DNA of 64,000 nt from Maricaulis sp. (GCF_017642925.1 NZ_JAEPOL010000014.1:19626-83625), one strand, 5' to 3'; counted from the first letter of the stretch, positions 10,543 through 20,344 are shown. The notes: generated by a model not told the origin, from the sequence alone. Program-made: numbers and translations.

Positions 10543-11442
10543 ATGTTCAAGTCCATTCGCAAACACATTCCGGACTCGCATCCGGTGATCGACGTGCTGA
10601 CGATCGTCATCAAGGCGGTCAGCCGGTCGATGGCGCGCGACGTGATGCTGTTCGCCGGCGGCGCCTCCTATTTCGGCATGCTGGCCCTGTTTCCCGCCAT
10701 GGCGCTGGCCATGTCGGTCTATGGCCTGACCAATGATGTCTCCGATGTGGAAGCCCAGATCGCGCGCTTTGCCGGCATCATGCCGCAGGGCGCCCAGGAT
10801 TTCGTGCTGAACCAGATGGCACGGCTTGCCGTGGCGCCGATCTCGGCGCTGTCGGTGAACGGGGCCATTGCTCTGGCCATTGCCCTGTTTGCCGCCTCGC
10901 GCGGGGTGAAGGCGGTGATCGCCGGGCTCAATCATCTCGCGGAAGACCAGGACATCCGCAATGTCATCCATTTCAACATCCTGGCGATGGGATCCGTGCT
11001 GATCGGCGGGATGATGCTGACCCTGGCCAATCTGGCCGTGCTGGCCATCCCGGTCCTTCTGCGCAAGGTGTTCGTGCTTCTGGGGCTGGAGCCTCTCGAT
11101 TTCGGGGGACTCGTGAATGAATGGACCGCGGCCGCCCTGGTGATGTTCGTGGCGCTGGAACTGCTCTACCGGATGACGATGCGCCGCCGGTCCGAAGCCG
11201 TCAGCTGGCGGGCCTCCACGGTCGCGGCCCTGGTGTCGACCGGTCTCTGGCTGGGACTGTCGAAAGGTTTTTCGCTCTATGTCGGTCAGGTGATCGATTT
11301 TGGCGTCTACGGGTCACTGGGCGCCCTTGTCGTCTTCCTTCTGTGGATTTATTGGTCGGCCTATGCGGTGTTCTTCGGTGGCGCGCTGGCGATCGAGATC
11401 GACGCCCGTTACGGCACGCGCCGGGACCGGACCACAGGCTAG
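10543..11442 (+). CDS. YihY/BrkB-family inner membrane protein
   Basis: 299 residues from the ATG at 10543 (GGCAGG upstream); the open frame extends far upstream, but only as antisense of the WYL gene. The family signature is visible as RDVMLFAGGASYFGMLALFP, then about six membrane segments, including LALVVFLLWIYWSAYAVFFGG-like sequence near the end with the G-A-x-x-A-x-E box (GGALAIEIDARYG). The family was once called ribonuclease BN, but that activity belongs to another protein; a transport or envelope role is more likely. Confidence 0.88.
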   Translation: MFKSIRKHIPDSHPVIDVLTIVIKAVSRSMARDVMLFAGGASYFGMLALFPAMALAMSVYGLTNDVSDVEAQIARFAGIMPQGAQDFVLNQMARLAVAPISALSVNGAIALAIALFAASRGVKAVIAGLNHLAEDQDIRNVIHFNILAMGSVLIGGMMLTLANLAVLAIPVLLRKVFVLLGLEPLDFGGLVNEWTAAALVMFVALELLYRMTMRRRSEAVSWRASTVAALVSTGLWLGLSKGFSLYVGQVIDFGVYGSLGALVVFLLWIYWSAYAVFFGGALAIEIDARYGTRRDRTTG

Positions 11443-11520
11443 GCAGGCGAGGCGGCTGGATTTCTGCTGCGCCCGCGATATAAACATGAACCAGTTATCA
11501 ACTTTGACGCAGAGGTCTGC

Positions 11521-12225
11521 ATGAAAAAGGTATATCCTGACGCCAAGGCGGCCCTGGACGGCCTCGTCTTCGATGGCATGACGTTGATGGCGGGCGGGTT
11601 CGGCCTGTGCGGCATTCCGGAAAACGCCATTGCGGCCCTGCACGCAGCCGGCGTGAAGGATCTCACCGTGATCTCGAACAATTGCGGGGTCGACGGTTTC
11701 GGTCTGGGCATCCTGCTCGACGCCAAGCAGATCAAGAAGATGGTCTCGTCCTATGTCGGCGAGAACAAGGAATTCGAGCGGCAATTCCTGTCCGGCGAGC
11801 TGGAGCTGGAATTCAATCCCCAGGGCACGCTGGCCGAGCGCATCCGCGCCGGCGGTGCGGGCATTCCGGGCTTCTTCACCAAGACCGGCGTCGGCACGAT
11901 GATCGCGGAAGGCAAGGAACACCGCGAATTCGACGGCGAGACCTATATCATGGAAACCGGCCTGACCGCCGATGTCTCCATCGTGAAAGCCTGGAAGGCG
12001 GACCCGGAAGGCAATCTCGTCTTCCGCAAGACCGCCCGCAATTTCAACCCGATGATGGCGACGGCCGGCAAGGTGACCATCGCCGAGGTCGAGGAAATCG
12101 TCGAACTGGGCGAACTCGATCCGGACCAGATCCACACGCCCGGCATTTTCGTGCAGCGCCTGTTCAAGGGCGAATTCGAAAAGCGCATCGAACAGCGCAC
12201 CATCCGCGAAAGGGAGAGCGCATAA
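11521..12225 (+). CDS. scoA: 3-oxoacid (succinyl-CoA) CoA transferase subunit A
   Basis: 234 residues, the normal size for the alpha subunit. The start [15 protein letters not shown] and the glycine-rich [17 protein letters not shown] motif are characteristic, as are the [11 protein letters not shown] and [17 protein letters not shown] segments. With subunit B it moves CoA between succinyl-CoA and acetoacetate, activating ketone bodies or PHB breakdown products. The stop TAA overlaps the ATG of scoB by one base (TAATG), implying coupled translation and a fixed subunit ratio. Confidence 0.95.
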   Translation: MKKVYPDAKAALDGLVFDGMTLMAGGFGLCGIPENAIAALHAAGVKDLTVISNNCGVDGFGLGILLDAKQIKKMVSSYVGENKEFERQFLSGELELEFNPQGTLAERIRAGGAGIPGFFTKTGVGTMIAEGKEHREFDGETYIMETGLTADVSIVKAWKADPEGNLVFRKTARNFNPMMATAGKVTIAEVEEIVELGELDPDQIHTPGIFVQRLFKGEFEKRIEQRTIRERESA

Positions 12226-12884
12226 TGGCCTGGACACGCGACGAAATGGCGGCCCGCGCCGCCCAGGAACTGGAAGACGGTTTCTACGTCAATCTCGGCA
12301 TCGGCATCCCGACCCTGGTGGCGAACTATATCGGGGACGATATCGACGTCACCCTGCAGTCGGAGAACGGCATGCTGGGCATGGGGCCTTTCCCCTATGA
12401 CGACGAGGTCGATCCCGACCTGATCAATGCCGGCAAGCAGACCATCACCGAGCTGCGCCGCACCTCCTATTTCTCGTCCGCCGACAGTTTCGCGATGATC
12501 CGCGGTGGCCATATCGACATTTCGATCCTGGGCGCGATGGAAGTGTCCGAGACGGGCGATATCGCCAACTGGATGATCCCGGGCAAGCTGGTGAAGGGGA
12601 TGGGCGGCGCCATGGACCTGGTCGCCGGCGTCAAGCGCGTCGTGGTGATCATGGACCACGCCAACAAGGCCGGCGAGCCCAAGCTGCTGAAGACCTGCAC
12701 CCTGCCGCTGACCGGCCAGGCCTGTGTCGACCGCATCATCACCACGCTCGGCGTGTTCGATGTGAAGGGCGATCATCTCGAACTGATCGAGCTGGCTCCG
12801 GGGGTCACGCTGGACGAGATCAAGTCGAAGACCGAAGCGAGCTACACAGTCTCGCCGCAGCTGAAAGAACACGCGACGGCCTGA
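12225..12884 (+). CDS. scoB: 3-oxoacid (succinyl-CoA) CoA transferase subunit B
   Basis: 219 residues. The catalytic glutamate that forms the CoA thioester lies in [12 protein letters not shown], near residue 46. [27 protein letters not shown] and the C-terminal [14 protein letters not shown] complete the beta-subunit signature. It overlaps scoA by one base and has no other partner. A hairpin 50 bases downstream probably ends the operon. Confidence 0.95.
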   Translation: MAWTRDEMAARAAQELEDGFYVNLGIGIPTLVANYIGDDIDVTLQSENGMLGMGPFPYDDEVDPDLINAGKQTITELRRTSYFSSADSFAMIRGGHIDISILGAMEVSETGDIANWMIPGKLVKGMGGAMDLVAGVKRVVVIMDHANKAGEPKLLKTCTLPLTGQACVDRIITTLGVFDVKGDHLELIELAPGVTLDEIKSKTEASYTVSPQLKEHATA

Positions 12885-12933
12885 ACCGGCCTGACCTGAC
12901 GCAAAAGTAATCAGCGCTAACTTGTTGACCTGC

Positions 12934-12967
12934 AAGGCGGCTCACCAAAGTGTGAGCCGCCTTTACA
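12934..12967 (+). terminator. Hairpin terminator after scoAB
   Basis: 12-bp perfect stem AAGGCGGCTCAC (12934-12945) with GTGAGCCGCCTT (12952-12963), loop CAAAGT. Only a short T run follows (TTTACAAGG), so termination may be partial. It lies between scoB and the RND operon, both on the plus strand. Confidence 0.7.
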
Positions 12968-13024
12968 AGGTTTAATCCTGCCCCCGCACCGCAGTGCTAT
13001 GAAAGCCGGGCGAGGGAGGAAAAC

Positions 13025-16000
13025 ATGCCGCTCACCCGATTGTCATTGAGCAATCCGGCCGCCGTGTGCGTCGGAATTGCCCTGATCGTGCTGATGGGCA
13101 TTCTTGCCTTCACACGCCTGCCCATCCAGCTCTTCCCGGACACGGAACGTCCGCAGGTCAATATCGCCACCTTCTGGCGCTCGGCCTCGCCGCTGGAAAT
13201 GGAATCGGAAATCGTCGAGCCGCAGGAACAGCTCCTCACCGGACTGCCCGGGCTGGAGGAGATGCGCGTCTTCACCAATGAGGGCGCGGCCTTCATCAAC
13301 CTCACCTTCGCGCTTGAAACCGACATGACGCAGACGGCGATCGAGATCTCGAACCGCCTGTCGCAATTGCCGCCGCTGCCACGCGATGCGGTCGGTCCCA
13401 ATGTCGGCGGGTTCGGCGGCGACGCCCAGCAGAGCCTGATCTGGTTCTTCGTCCAGGCCTTGCCCGGCAATCCGCTGGAGATCCACGACTATACCAGCTT
13501 TATCGAGGACACGGTGGTGCCGCGCCTCGAGGCGATCCCGGGCGTGGCCAGTGTCAATATCGGCTGGGGCCAGCGGCCCGAGGAATTGCTGATCACGGTC
13601 GATCCCTACCGCGCCGCCGCGCTGGGCGTGACCCTGCCGCAGATTTCCGGCGCCATCGCCAATAACCAGGATGTGTCCGGCGGCAATGCCGAGATCGGCC
13701 GCCGCTCCTACCAGATGCGCTTCGAGGGCGAGTTCGAACCGTCCGAGATGGGCGATCTGGTGATCGTCTGGCGCGACGGCACGCCGGTGCGCCTGTCCGA
13801 TGTCGCCACGGTCGAGGTGACCTATGGCGAGCGCACGAATTTCACCTATCAGAACGGCAATCCGGCGATGGGCATCGAAGTGCGCCGCCAGCAGGGCGCC
13901 AATGTGCTCGCCGCGCTGGACGCGGTGAAGGCGGAAGTCGCGACGATCAACGAGACACTGCTCGCCGAACGCCAGCTGGTCATGGCGCCGTCCTTCGACG
14001 CCTCGGTCTTCATCATGCGCGCCATCGACCTGTTGCGCACCAATCTGCTTCTGGGTGTGGCGCTGGCGATTTTCGGCCTTTGGCTCTTCCTGCGCCGGGC
14101 GCGGGCGACGCTGATCATCTCGCTCGCCATCCCGGTCTCGCTGCTCTCCACCCTGATCGTGCTCTTCCTGCTGGGCCGCTCGCTCAACGTGATCTCGCTG
14201 GCGGGCCTCGCCTTTGCCACGGGCATGGTGATGGATGCGGCGATCATTGTGCTGGAGAACATCATCCGCCGGCGCGAGGGCGGTGAGGATGCGCACACCG
14301 CATCCGAACGCGGCGCCGGCGAGGTGTGGGGCGCGCTGCTCGCCTCCACAACCACGACTGTCGCGATCTTCCTGCCGATCATTTTCACCCGCAATGCCGA
14401 GGGCCAGATCTTCGCCGATCTCGCCATCACCATCGCGGTGGGCGTTGCGGTGTCGATGATCGTCGCCATGACCATCCTGCCGGTGGCCGCGAAATACTGG
14501 GTGCGCGACCGCGCGACCCGGACGCGCCAGCCCATGCTCAACCGGATCGCCTCGGGCGTGATGACGCTGAGCGACAGTCCGCGGCGCCGCCTGGCGCTGG
14601 CCGGCACGCTGATCGCCATTCCGCTGGCCCTGACCTGGTTTCTGCGGCCGGATCTGGACTATTTGCCGCCGGTGAAACGCGATGCGGTGGACGCTTTCCT
14701 GATCTTCCCGCCCGGCTCCAATCTCGACTGGATCGAGGACGAGGTCGCCGCCACCGTCATCGAACGCCTCGAGCCCTATATGAGCGGCGAGCGGGAACCG
14801 GCGCTGCGCAACTACTATTTCGGCACTTTCCCCGGCGGTACCGGGGCGACGGCCGGCATCCGCGTGCAGGACCAGTCACAGGTCGGCGAGCTGGAGCGTA
14901 TCGTCCGCGAGGAGATCATCACCGGCATTCCCGACGTGTTCGGCTTCGCCCAGCAGGGCGATCTGTTCGGCGGCTTCTCCCAGGGCGGCAATATCCAGGT
15001 GAATATCCAGTCCGCAGATGCCGAGGCGCGGGCCCGGGCGACCCAGGTCGGCCTGACCATGCTGCGCGAGCGCTTCCCGGGCGTGAACATCAATGCCAAT
15101 CCGCCGCCCCAGGCGACCCAGCCGCGCCTGACCCTGGTGCCGGACGACCGGCGGATCCAGGAGGCCGGATGGGCGCGCCGCAATGTGGCGGGCATGATCG
15201 CCATGCTCGGCGACGGCCAGTTCATCGGCGAGTATTTCGACGGCGAGACGCGCATGAACATGATCCTGCGCTCCACCCCGTGGGAAACGCCGGACGAGCT
15301 GACCGGCATGCCGGTGGCGACCCCGTCCGGTGCCGTCGTGCCGCTGGGCGATCTGGTGGATATCCGCGAGGAAGTGGGGGCGGGCGCCATCCAGCGTCTC
15401 AACCGCCGCCGCACCGTCACCATCAATATCAACCAGCCGGAAAATGTCTCGCTGGAAGAAATCCTGGAGACCGTGCGCACCGAGATCGAACCGGCCATGC
15501 GCGCCGAACTGCCGGCCGACGGCTCGATCGTCTATGGCGGCAGCGCCGACAGCCTGAACCGGGCCATCAACACCATGCTGATGAATATGGGCATGGCGAT
15601 GGTGATCCTCTTCCTGATCCTGGCCGGCATGTTCCGCTCGCTGCGCGACGCGCTGCTGGTCCTCGTCTCGATCCCGCTGGCCGGGGTAGGCGGTGTGGTG
15701 ATGCTGCAGGTGCTGAACCTGTTCGTCTCCCAGCCGCTCGATCTTCTCACCATGATGGGCTTCGTCATCCTTCTGGGCCTGGTGATCAATAATGCCATCC
15801 TGCTGGTCGACCAGACCCGCCAGGGCGAGCGCGAAGGCCTGGCCCGGCGCGAAGCGGTCGACCAGGCCCTGCGCGTGCGCCTGCGGCCGATCTTCATGTC
15901 GACCATGACCAGTCTTCTGGGCATGCTGCCTCTTCTGCTGGTGCCCGGCGTCGGCTCGACCATCTATCGCGGTCTGGCGGCTGCGATTGTGGGCGGTATG

Positions 16001-16108
16001 AGCGTCAGCCTCATCTTCACCCTCGTTCTCATTCCCTGCCTCCTGCGCCTGGGCGAATTGCGCCAGTCCCGCGCGGTGGCAGATCCGGCCCCCGCGCCGG
16101 CCGAATAA
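13025..16108 (+). CDS. RND-family efflux permease (HAE1/AcrB type)
   Basis: 1027 residues, full length for an AcrB-type proton-driven drug exporter with 12 membrane segments and two large periplasmic loops. The ATG at 13025 follows GGGAGGAAAAC. The N-terminus has the usual SNPAAVCVGIALIVLMG helix and the LPIQLFPD motif. In TM4 the paired aspartates of AcrB (407/408) are D404-A405 (GMVMDAAIIVLEN). In TM10 the AcrB lysine 940 position is N922 (LVINNAILLVDQ). Both changes affect the classical proton relay. The adaptor gene follows by 14 bases; no outer-membrane channel gene is in the window. Confidence 0.93.
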   Translation: MPLTRLSLSNPAAVCVGIALIVLMGILAFTRLPIQLFPDTERPQVNIATFWRSASPLEMESEIVEPQEQLLTGLPGLEEMRVFTNEGAAFINLTFALETDMTQTAIEISNRLSQLPPLPRDAVGPNVGGFGGDAQQSLIWFFVQALPGNPLEIHDYTSFIEDTVVPRLEAIPGVASVNIGWGQRPEELLITVDPYRAAALGVTLPQISGAIANNQDVSGGNAEIGRRSYQMRFEGEFEPSEMGDLVIVWRDGTPVRLSDVATVEVTYGERTNFTYQNGNPAMGIEVRRQQGANVLAALDAVKAEVATINETLLAERQLVMAPSFDASVFIMRAIDLLRTNLLLGVALAIFGLWLFLRRARATLIISLAIPVSLLSTLIVLFLLGRSLNVISLAGLAFATGMVMDAAIIVLENIIRRREGGEDAHTASERGAGEVWGALLASTTTTVAIFLPIIFTRNAEGQIFADLAITIAVGVAVSMIVAMTILPVAAKYWVRDRATRTRQPMLNRIASGVMTLSDSPRRRLALAGTLIAIPLALTWFLRPDLDYLPPVKRDAVDAFLIFPPGSNLDWIEDEVAATVIERLEPYMSGEREPALRNYYFGTFPGGTGATAGIRVQDQSQVGELERIVREEIITGIPDVFGFAQQGDLFGGFSQGGNIQVNIQSADAEARARATQVGLTMLRERFPGVNINANPPPQATQPRLTLVPDDRRIQEAGWARRNVAGMIAMLGDGQFIGEYFDGETRMNMILRSTPWETPDELTGMPVATPSGAVVPLGDLVDIREEVGAGAIQRLNRRRTVTININQPENVSLEEILETVRTEIEPAMRAELPADGSIVYGGSADSLNRAINTMLMNMGMAMVILFLILAGMFRSLRDALLVLVSIPLAGVGGVVMLQVLNLFVSQPLDLLTMMGFVILLGLVINNAILLVDQTRQGEREGLARREAVDQALRVRLRPIFMSTMTSLLGMLPLLLVPGVGSTIYRGLAAAIVGGMSVSLIFTLVLIPCLLRLGELRQSRAVADPAPAPAE

Positions 16109-16122
16109 ACCGGAGCCCCGAC

Positions 16123-17187
16123 ATGTTGCGATCCTTCATCTGCCTCGCTGCCGGCTCCGCCGCGCTCCTGGCCGCCGCGCCCGCCGCGGTGCTGGCCCAG
16201 CAGGGCCCGCCGCCGGCCGTGGTGCGCACCGCCGAGATCGTCCAGCGCGACATGGCCCGCACCGTGATGACACCGGCCAGCGTGATGGCGCGCAATGATG
16301 CCCGCATCGCCGCGGAGGCCTCCGGCCGGGTCACCTTCGTGGCCGAGCCGGGCGACATGATCGAGACCGGCGGGCTGATCGCCCAGCTGGACGACCGCCA
16401 GGCCCGCATCCAGCTCGACGAGGCCCGCGCGCGCCTGGCCCGTGCCAACTCGAACGCGACCTACCAGAATGCCGAGGCCGACCGCTACGAAGGCCTCGCC
16501 GCCAACGGCACCGTGCCGGCCAACCGGCTGCGCGAGGTCGAACTCGCCCGCGATCTGGCCGACCAGGATCTGCGCGAAGCCCGGGCTGCGGTGATGCGCG
16601 CCGAGCTGGAGCTGGAACGCACGCAGATTGTCGCACCGTTTCCGGGCCGGGTCGCGGAACGCCTGATCCAGGCCGGGGAAATCTCCGCCCCGGGACGCGA
16701 AATCGTCCGCCTGGTGGATATCGAACACAAGGAAGCCGTCGCCCAGGTGCCGGTCGCCATCGCGCCTTTCCTGGAAGTGGGCCAGGAGGTCACACTGTCG
16801 CTCGCCAACGGCACCAGCCAGCGCGCCCCGATCCGCGCCATCATCCCGGTCGGCGACGCCGTCTCGCGCACGTTCGAGGTGCGCATCGACCTCACCGGTT
16901 CCGACTGGATCGTCGGCTCGGCCGCCCGCGCGGCCTTCCCGGCCGAAACCCCGCGCCTGCAGGCCGCGGCGCCCTATGACGCCGTCGTACTGCGCGCCAG
17001 CGGCAGCCATGTCTTCGTCGTCGATGACGAACACATCGCCCGTCAGGTCGCTGTCGTGGCCGGCGTGCGCGAAGGCGGCTATGTCGCCATCGACGGCGAT
17101 GTGGAAGCCGGCCAGCGCGTCGTCGTCTCCGGCGCGGAGACATTGAGCGACGGCCGCCCGGTCCAGGAACTCGGCGAGGACGCTTAG
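16123..17187 (+). CDS. RND efflux periplasmic adaptor (membrane fusion protein)
   Basis: 354 residues with a cleavable signal peptide (MLRSFICLAAGSAALLAAAP, cleavage near AVLAQ). A biotinyl-lipoyl-like half motif (AEPGDMIETGGLIAQLDDRQ), a coiled-coil hairpin with arginine- and alanine-rich helices (about 90-160), the second lipoyl half (IVAPFPGRVAERLIQAGE) and a beta-barrel domain follow in order. It bridges the permease and a TolC-like channel. Placement after the permease rather than before it is less common. Substrates cannot be deduced. Confidence 0.92.
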   Translation: MLRSFICLAAGSAALLAAAPAAVLAQQGPPPAVVRTAEIVQRDMARTVMTPASVMARNDARIAAEASGRVTFVAEPGDMIETGGLIAQLDDRQARIQLDEARARLARANSNATYQNAEADRYEGLAANGTVPANRLREVELARDLADQDLREARAAVMRAELELERTQIVAPFPGRVAERLIQAGEISAPGREIVRLVDIEHKEAVAQVPVAIAPFLEVGQEVTLSLANGTSQRAPIRAIIPVGDAVSRTFEVRIDLTGSDWIVGSAARAAFPAETPRLQAAAPYDAVVLRASGSHVFVVDDEHIARQVAVVAGVREGGYVAIDGDVEAGQRVVVSGAETLSDGRPVQELGEDA

Positions 17188-17214
17188 GCCTGCGTTTCAA
17201 TGACTGCTGTATTT

Positions 17215-17308
17215 CCCCCGGCCTTGTGCCGGGGCCTGGCATGCGGAGCATGCAGTGGCGCCGCGTACTCGCCGACAGCACTGGGCCCCGGCACAAGGCC
17301 GGGGAAAG
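17215..17308. repeat. Paired CCCCGG palindromes (BIME-like)
   Basis: CCCCGGC-CTTGT-GCCGGGG (17216-17234) and CCCCGGC-ACAAG-GCCGGGG (17286-17304) in inverted order, flanked by TTTCC and GGAAAG. The two hairpins are exact reverse complements of each other and are separated by about 50 unrelated bases. This is the cleanest example of the family seen at 9.4 and 63.6 kb. Confidence 0.85.
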
Positions 17309-17324
17309 TGATGGGGAGGCGAGG

Positions 17325-17490
17325 GCAAGCGCCGACGCCTTTCCTCCCCGTTCATCGGGAGGGGCCGCCGCGTCAGCGGCGGAGTGGTGGCGCTTGTCTG
17401 TGCTGCTTTCTGGCGCTGCGCGCCACCCCTTCGACCCCTCCTTCGCCAGGGCGAAGAAGGGGCCACTTCCCCACGCGTGTGGGGAAGAAA
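17325..17490. repeat. Second-type palindromic repeat mosaic
   Basis: This stretch makes up the rest of the 319-base gap between the adaptor gene and the unknown gene at 17507 and has no gene. It chains several short palindromes: CCGCCGC-GTCA-GCGGCGG, CCTTCGCC-AGG-GCGAAGG and CTTCCCCAC-GCGT-GTGGGGAAG. The design (short GC hairpins joined by CCCCTTC-like linkers) matches the block at 21441-21600. Confidence 0.65.
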
Positions 17491-17506
17491 GAGGGGCAGA
17501 TCGCCG

Positions 17507-18031
17507 TTATTCCGCGCTGGCGAGGGCGGCTTTCCTGACGCCGGCGGCGAGGGTCTCGAACACGAATTCCGAGGTCGAGCCGGACATGCGCAGCACCTGG
17601 GTGGGCAGATTGTTGGAGATCAGCACCAGGTCGGGCTTGCCGTCATTGATCACATTCTGGCCGCCGATCCACCAGTTATTGGTGGAGGAATAGGAGCCCT
17701 GGGCCAGGTAGAGCGTGATCGGCGCCGCATTGGAGAAGGTCACGGTAACACCGAACATGAAGTTCAGCTCGTCCGGCGTGCCGCCGCCGCCCTTGGGCGC
17801 GTATTCATGATACTCGCCGCCGGCCAGGCTGTTGAATTTCTGCGCCACGGCATCGGATTTCTTGCGGCCGCAATTGACCGTGATCTCCCAGACGCCACTG
17901 CCCTTGTTCTTGGCCGTCGGGCCTGACTCATAAGGCTGTCCGTCGGTGATCACGAAAGTGCCGTCGATATAGCTGATGCTCTCGATCTGGTCGGATTCGA
18001 GGGTCACGGTGTTGGAATGGGAAGAAGTCAT
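17507..18031 (-). CDS. Protein of unknown function, beta-rich
   Basis: 174 residues starting MTSSHSNTVTLESDQIESI. There is no signal peptide or membrane segment. The composition (many S, T, G, N and aromatic residues; YLAQGSYSSTNNWWIGGQN) suggests an all-beta fold such as a lectin- or pore-former-like sandwich, but no family is recognised and none is claimed. It is a single gene flanked by repeat DNA on one side and a serine dehydratase gene on the other. A perfect palindrome, TTCTGACAGTCAGAA, lies 18-32 bases upstream of the start and could be an operator. Confidence 0.7.
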   Translation of the reverse strand: MTSSHSNTVTLESDQIESISYIDGTFVITDGQPYESGPTAKNKGSGVWEITVNCGRKKSDAVAQKFNSLAGGEYHEYAPKGGGGTPDELNFMFGVTVTFSNAAPITLYLAQGSYSSTNNWWIGGQNVINDGKPDLVLISNNLPTQVLRMSGSTSEFVFETLAAGVRKAALASAE

Positions 18032-18048
18032 CTCGTTCGCCTTTTCAT

Positions 18049-18063
18049 TTCTGACAGTCAGAA
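18049..18063. promoter_or_regulatory. Perfect palindrome upstream of the unknown gene
   Basis: TTCTGAC-A-GTCAGAA, seven-base arms around one A, located 18-32 bases before the ATG of the 174-aa gene. The position overlaps the likely leader or promoter and the form suits a dimeric repressor. No regulator is assigned. Confidence 0.4.
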
Positions 18064-18148
18064 GAGGGGGAATGCGAACTACACACCCGGAGCGGGCCGG
18101 GTTGCGTGATGCTACTATAAATCAATCCCGTCCACAACGAATCACGCG

Positions 18149-19528
18149 TCAGCAATAGACGACATTCACCGCGAGACCGCCCTTCGAGGTCTCCTTGTAC
18201 TTTTCCTGCATGTCCTCACCGGTCTGGCGCATCGTCTCGATCACCTGGTCGAGCGAGACCTTCATGTCGGCGGAGGTGGCGCGCAGGGCGAGACGGGCGG
18301 CGTCGATCGCCTTGATGGCGCCGATGGCATTGCGTTCGATACAGGGGATCTGCACCAGACCGCCGACCGGGTCGCAGGTCAGGCCCAGATTATGCTCCAT
18401 GCCGATCTCCGCGGCGTCCTCGATCTGGTGGTTATTGGCGCCCATGGCTGCCGCCAGTGCCGCAGCCGCCATCGAACAGGCCACGCCGACCTCGCCCTGG
18501 CAGCCGGCCTCGGCGCCGGAGATCGAGGCATTCTTCTTGTAGAGCGAGCCGATCGCGGCGGCCGTCAGGAAGAAGCGCTGCAGCGCTTCCTCGTCGTCGG
18601 GATCGCGGTGATACTTGTCGAAATAGCGCGCCACGGCCGGAATGATGCCGGCGGCGCCATTGGTGGGGGCGGTGACGACGCGGCCGCCGGCGGCGTTCTC
18701 CTCGTTCACGGCCATCGCCCACAGATTGATCCAGTCCATCGGGGCGAGGGGATCCTCGTCCGGGCTCACCGGATTGGCCAGGATATCGCGATGCATCTTC
18801 GGCGCGCGCCGCTTGACGCCCAGCCCGCCGGGCAGCACGCCGTCCTCGGTGAGGCCGCGATCGATACAATCCTCCATCGCGCGCCACAGGCCTTCAATGC
18901 CGGCGCGGATCGTGTCCTCGGGCAGGAAGGTGCGTTCATTGGCCAGCATGATGCGGTGGATGGACAGGCCTTCGCGCTCGCCGATCTCCAGGAGTTCGGC
19001 CGCGGAGTTGAAGGGGAAGGGCTCGCCCTCCTTCACATCGGCCGCCGAATTGCGCCCGGCCTCGTGCTCGTCGATCACGAAACCGCCGCCGATGGAATAC
19101 CAGATCTCCTCGCGCACGACATCGCCATGCTGGTCATAGGCAAAGAATTTCAGCGCGTTGGAGTGGAAGGGCAGGCGCACATCGCCGCGGAAATCCAGAT
19201 CGCCCTTTTCCTCGAAGGCGATTTCCCGGCCATTGGCCAGTTTCAGCGTCTTCTCGCTGCGGATACGGGCCAGCCGGTCCGGGATGGTGTCCGGATTGAT
19301 CTTCGACGGATCGCTGCCCTCCAGGCCCAGCAGCACAGCCGTATCGGTGCCATGGCCCAGCCCGGTCAGGGCGAGCGAGCCATAGAGCTCGGTCTTCAGA
19401 CGGGCGACACTGCCGCCATCGGCCAGGCAGCGCTCGACAAAGATTTTCGCGGCCTTCATCGGCCCGACCGTGTGCGAGCTGGAGGGGCCGACACCGATCT
19501 TGAACAGGTCGAAGACACCGAAATGCAT
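18149..19528 (-). CDS. sdaA: L-serine dehydratase (L-serine ammonia-lyase, single-chain)
   Basis: 459 residues, matching the one-chain iron-sulfur enzymes that convert L-serine to pyruvate and ammonia. The N-terminal beta domain begins [33 protein letters not shown] is the family signature. Cysteines expected to hold the 4Fe-4S cluster are in the C-terminal alpha domain ([18 protein letters not shown] and [15 protein letters not shown]), which ends with the conserved C-terminal cysteine after GGLAVNVVY. The TetR gene 106 bases upstream has the same orientation, but co-transcription is unproven. Confidence 0.95.
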   Translation of the reverse strand: MHFGVFDLFKIGVGPSSSHTVGPMKAAKIFVERCLADGGSVARLKTELYGSLALTGLGHGTDTAVLLGLEGSDPSKINPDTIPDRLARIRSEKTLKLANGREIAFEEKGDLDFRGDVRLPFHSNALKFFAYDQHGDVVREEIWYSIGGGFVIDEHEAGRNSAADVKEGEPFPFNSAAELLEIGEREGLSIHRIMLANERTFLPEDTIRAGIEGLWRAMEDCIDRGLTEDGVLPGGLGVKRRAPKMHRDILANPVSPDEDPLAPMDWINLWAMAVNEENAAGGRVVTAPTNGAAGIIPAVARYFDKYHRDPDDEEALQRFFLTAAAIGSLYKKNASISGAEAGCQGEVGVACSMAAAALAAAMGANNHQIEDAAEIGMEHNLGLTCDPVGGLVQIPCIERNAIGAIKAIDAARLALRATSADMKVSLDQVIETMRQTGEDMQEKYKETSKGGLAVNVVYC

Positions 19529-19634
19529 GGCGCGAACTCCTTGAAACCGCTGCGGGGTTGATCAGCGGGCGACGGGAAACTAGTCGGCCTTGAAGACGCG
19601 CGAAACCCCGTTTCGCCATTGCCGCAATGTGCGG

Positions 19635-20309
19635 TCAGGCCGGCGCCAGGGTGCGCTCGCAGATCTCGCGCATCTCGGCGAGCCAGAGGGCCTCGTCCGT
19701 CTTCACCGGGTCGGCCAGAAGGCGATAGCGCATGGCACTCCAGACCAGGAAGATCAGCATGCGCACGCGTTCCGGTGCCGGCTGCGGCACCAGGTCCTCC
19801 CAGCCCGCCACGGCATCGCACCACACATCGGCCAGCGCATCGAAAGAGCGCTGATGATGCTCCGGCGCCGCGATCTGGGCTTCCAGATAATGCATGTCGG
19901 TGTCGAAGAAGGCCGCATCGCCATCGGCGGCGCAGGTGATCTCCACCATGCGGGCCAGCTGTTCGCGCCAGGGGCCGTGTCCGGCTTCGACGACCTGTTC
20001 GCGGATCCGCGCGCGCAGTGTGTCCATGACATGGCGGACATAGCCGGAATGCAGGGCCGCCTTGTTGGGGAAATACTCGTAGATCGTACCGATGGCGAAA
20101 CCGGATTCATCCGCCAGCGCCCGCATGGTCAGCGCGTCCGGACCGTCGCGCCGCCAAATCCGAACATAGGCGTCATAGATCGCCTGGACGGTGAAACGGG
20201 CGCGCGCCTGGACCGGGCGTTTTCGCGGGCGGGGCAGGGCATCTGCCGCCGGCGTGCGCGCGGTCGACAAATCCGAACCCCGTGCGGGCCGCGACCTGCT
20301 ATCACTCAT
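19635..20309 (-). CDS. TetR-family transcriptional regulator
   Basis: 224 residues. After a basic, proline-rich leader, the TetR HTH spans about residues 38-85 (RFTVQAIYDAYVRIWRRDG, then FAIGTIYEYFPNKAALHSGY). The rest is a helical ligand-binding and dimer domain with no recognised ligand. The first ATG is 35 bases from the ATG of the divergent DUF2855 gene, a spacing too small for two full promoters. A later start (TTG near 20270) would widen it. It probably regulates that neighbour and itself. Confidence 0.88.
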   Translation of the reverse strand: MSDSRSRPARGSDLSTARTPAADALPRPRKRPVQARARFTVQAIYDAYVRIWRRDGPDALTMRALADESGFAIGTIYEYFPNKAALHSGYVRHVMDTLRARIREQVVEAGHGPWREQLARMVEITCAADGDAAFFDTDMHYLEAQIAAPEHHQRSFDALADVWCDAVAGWEDLVPQPAPERVRMLIFLVWSAMRYRLLADPVKTDEALWLAEMREICERTLAPA

Positions 20310-20344
20310 GGCACATCTTCCACTTCCCGACCGGCAGGACCGAT

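Noticed and set aside
11943..12935. 330-aa minus-strand frame across scoAB
   Set aside because: It is the shadow of two well-conserved genes and its composition (rich in H, Q, D, R) is typical of antisense frames in GC-rich DNA.
17325..17490. Possible CRISPR array
   Set aside because: The units are different short palindromes without equal spacing or a conserved repeat, and no cas gene is in the window.
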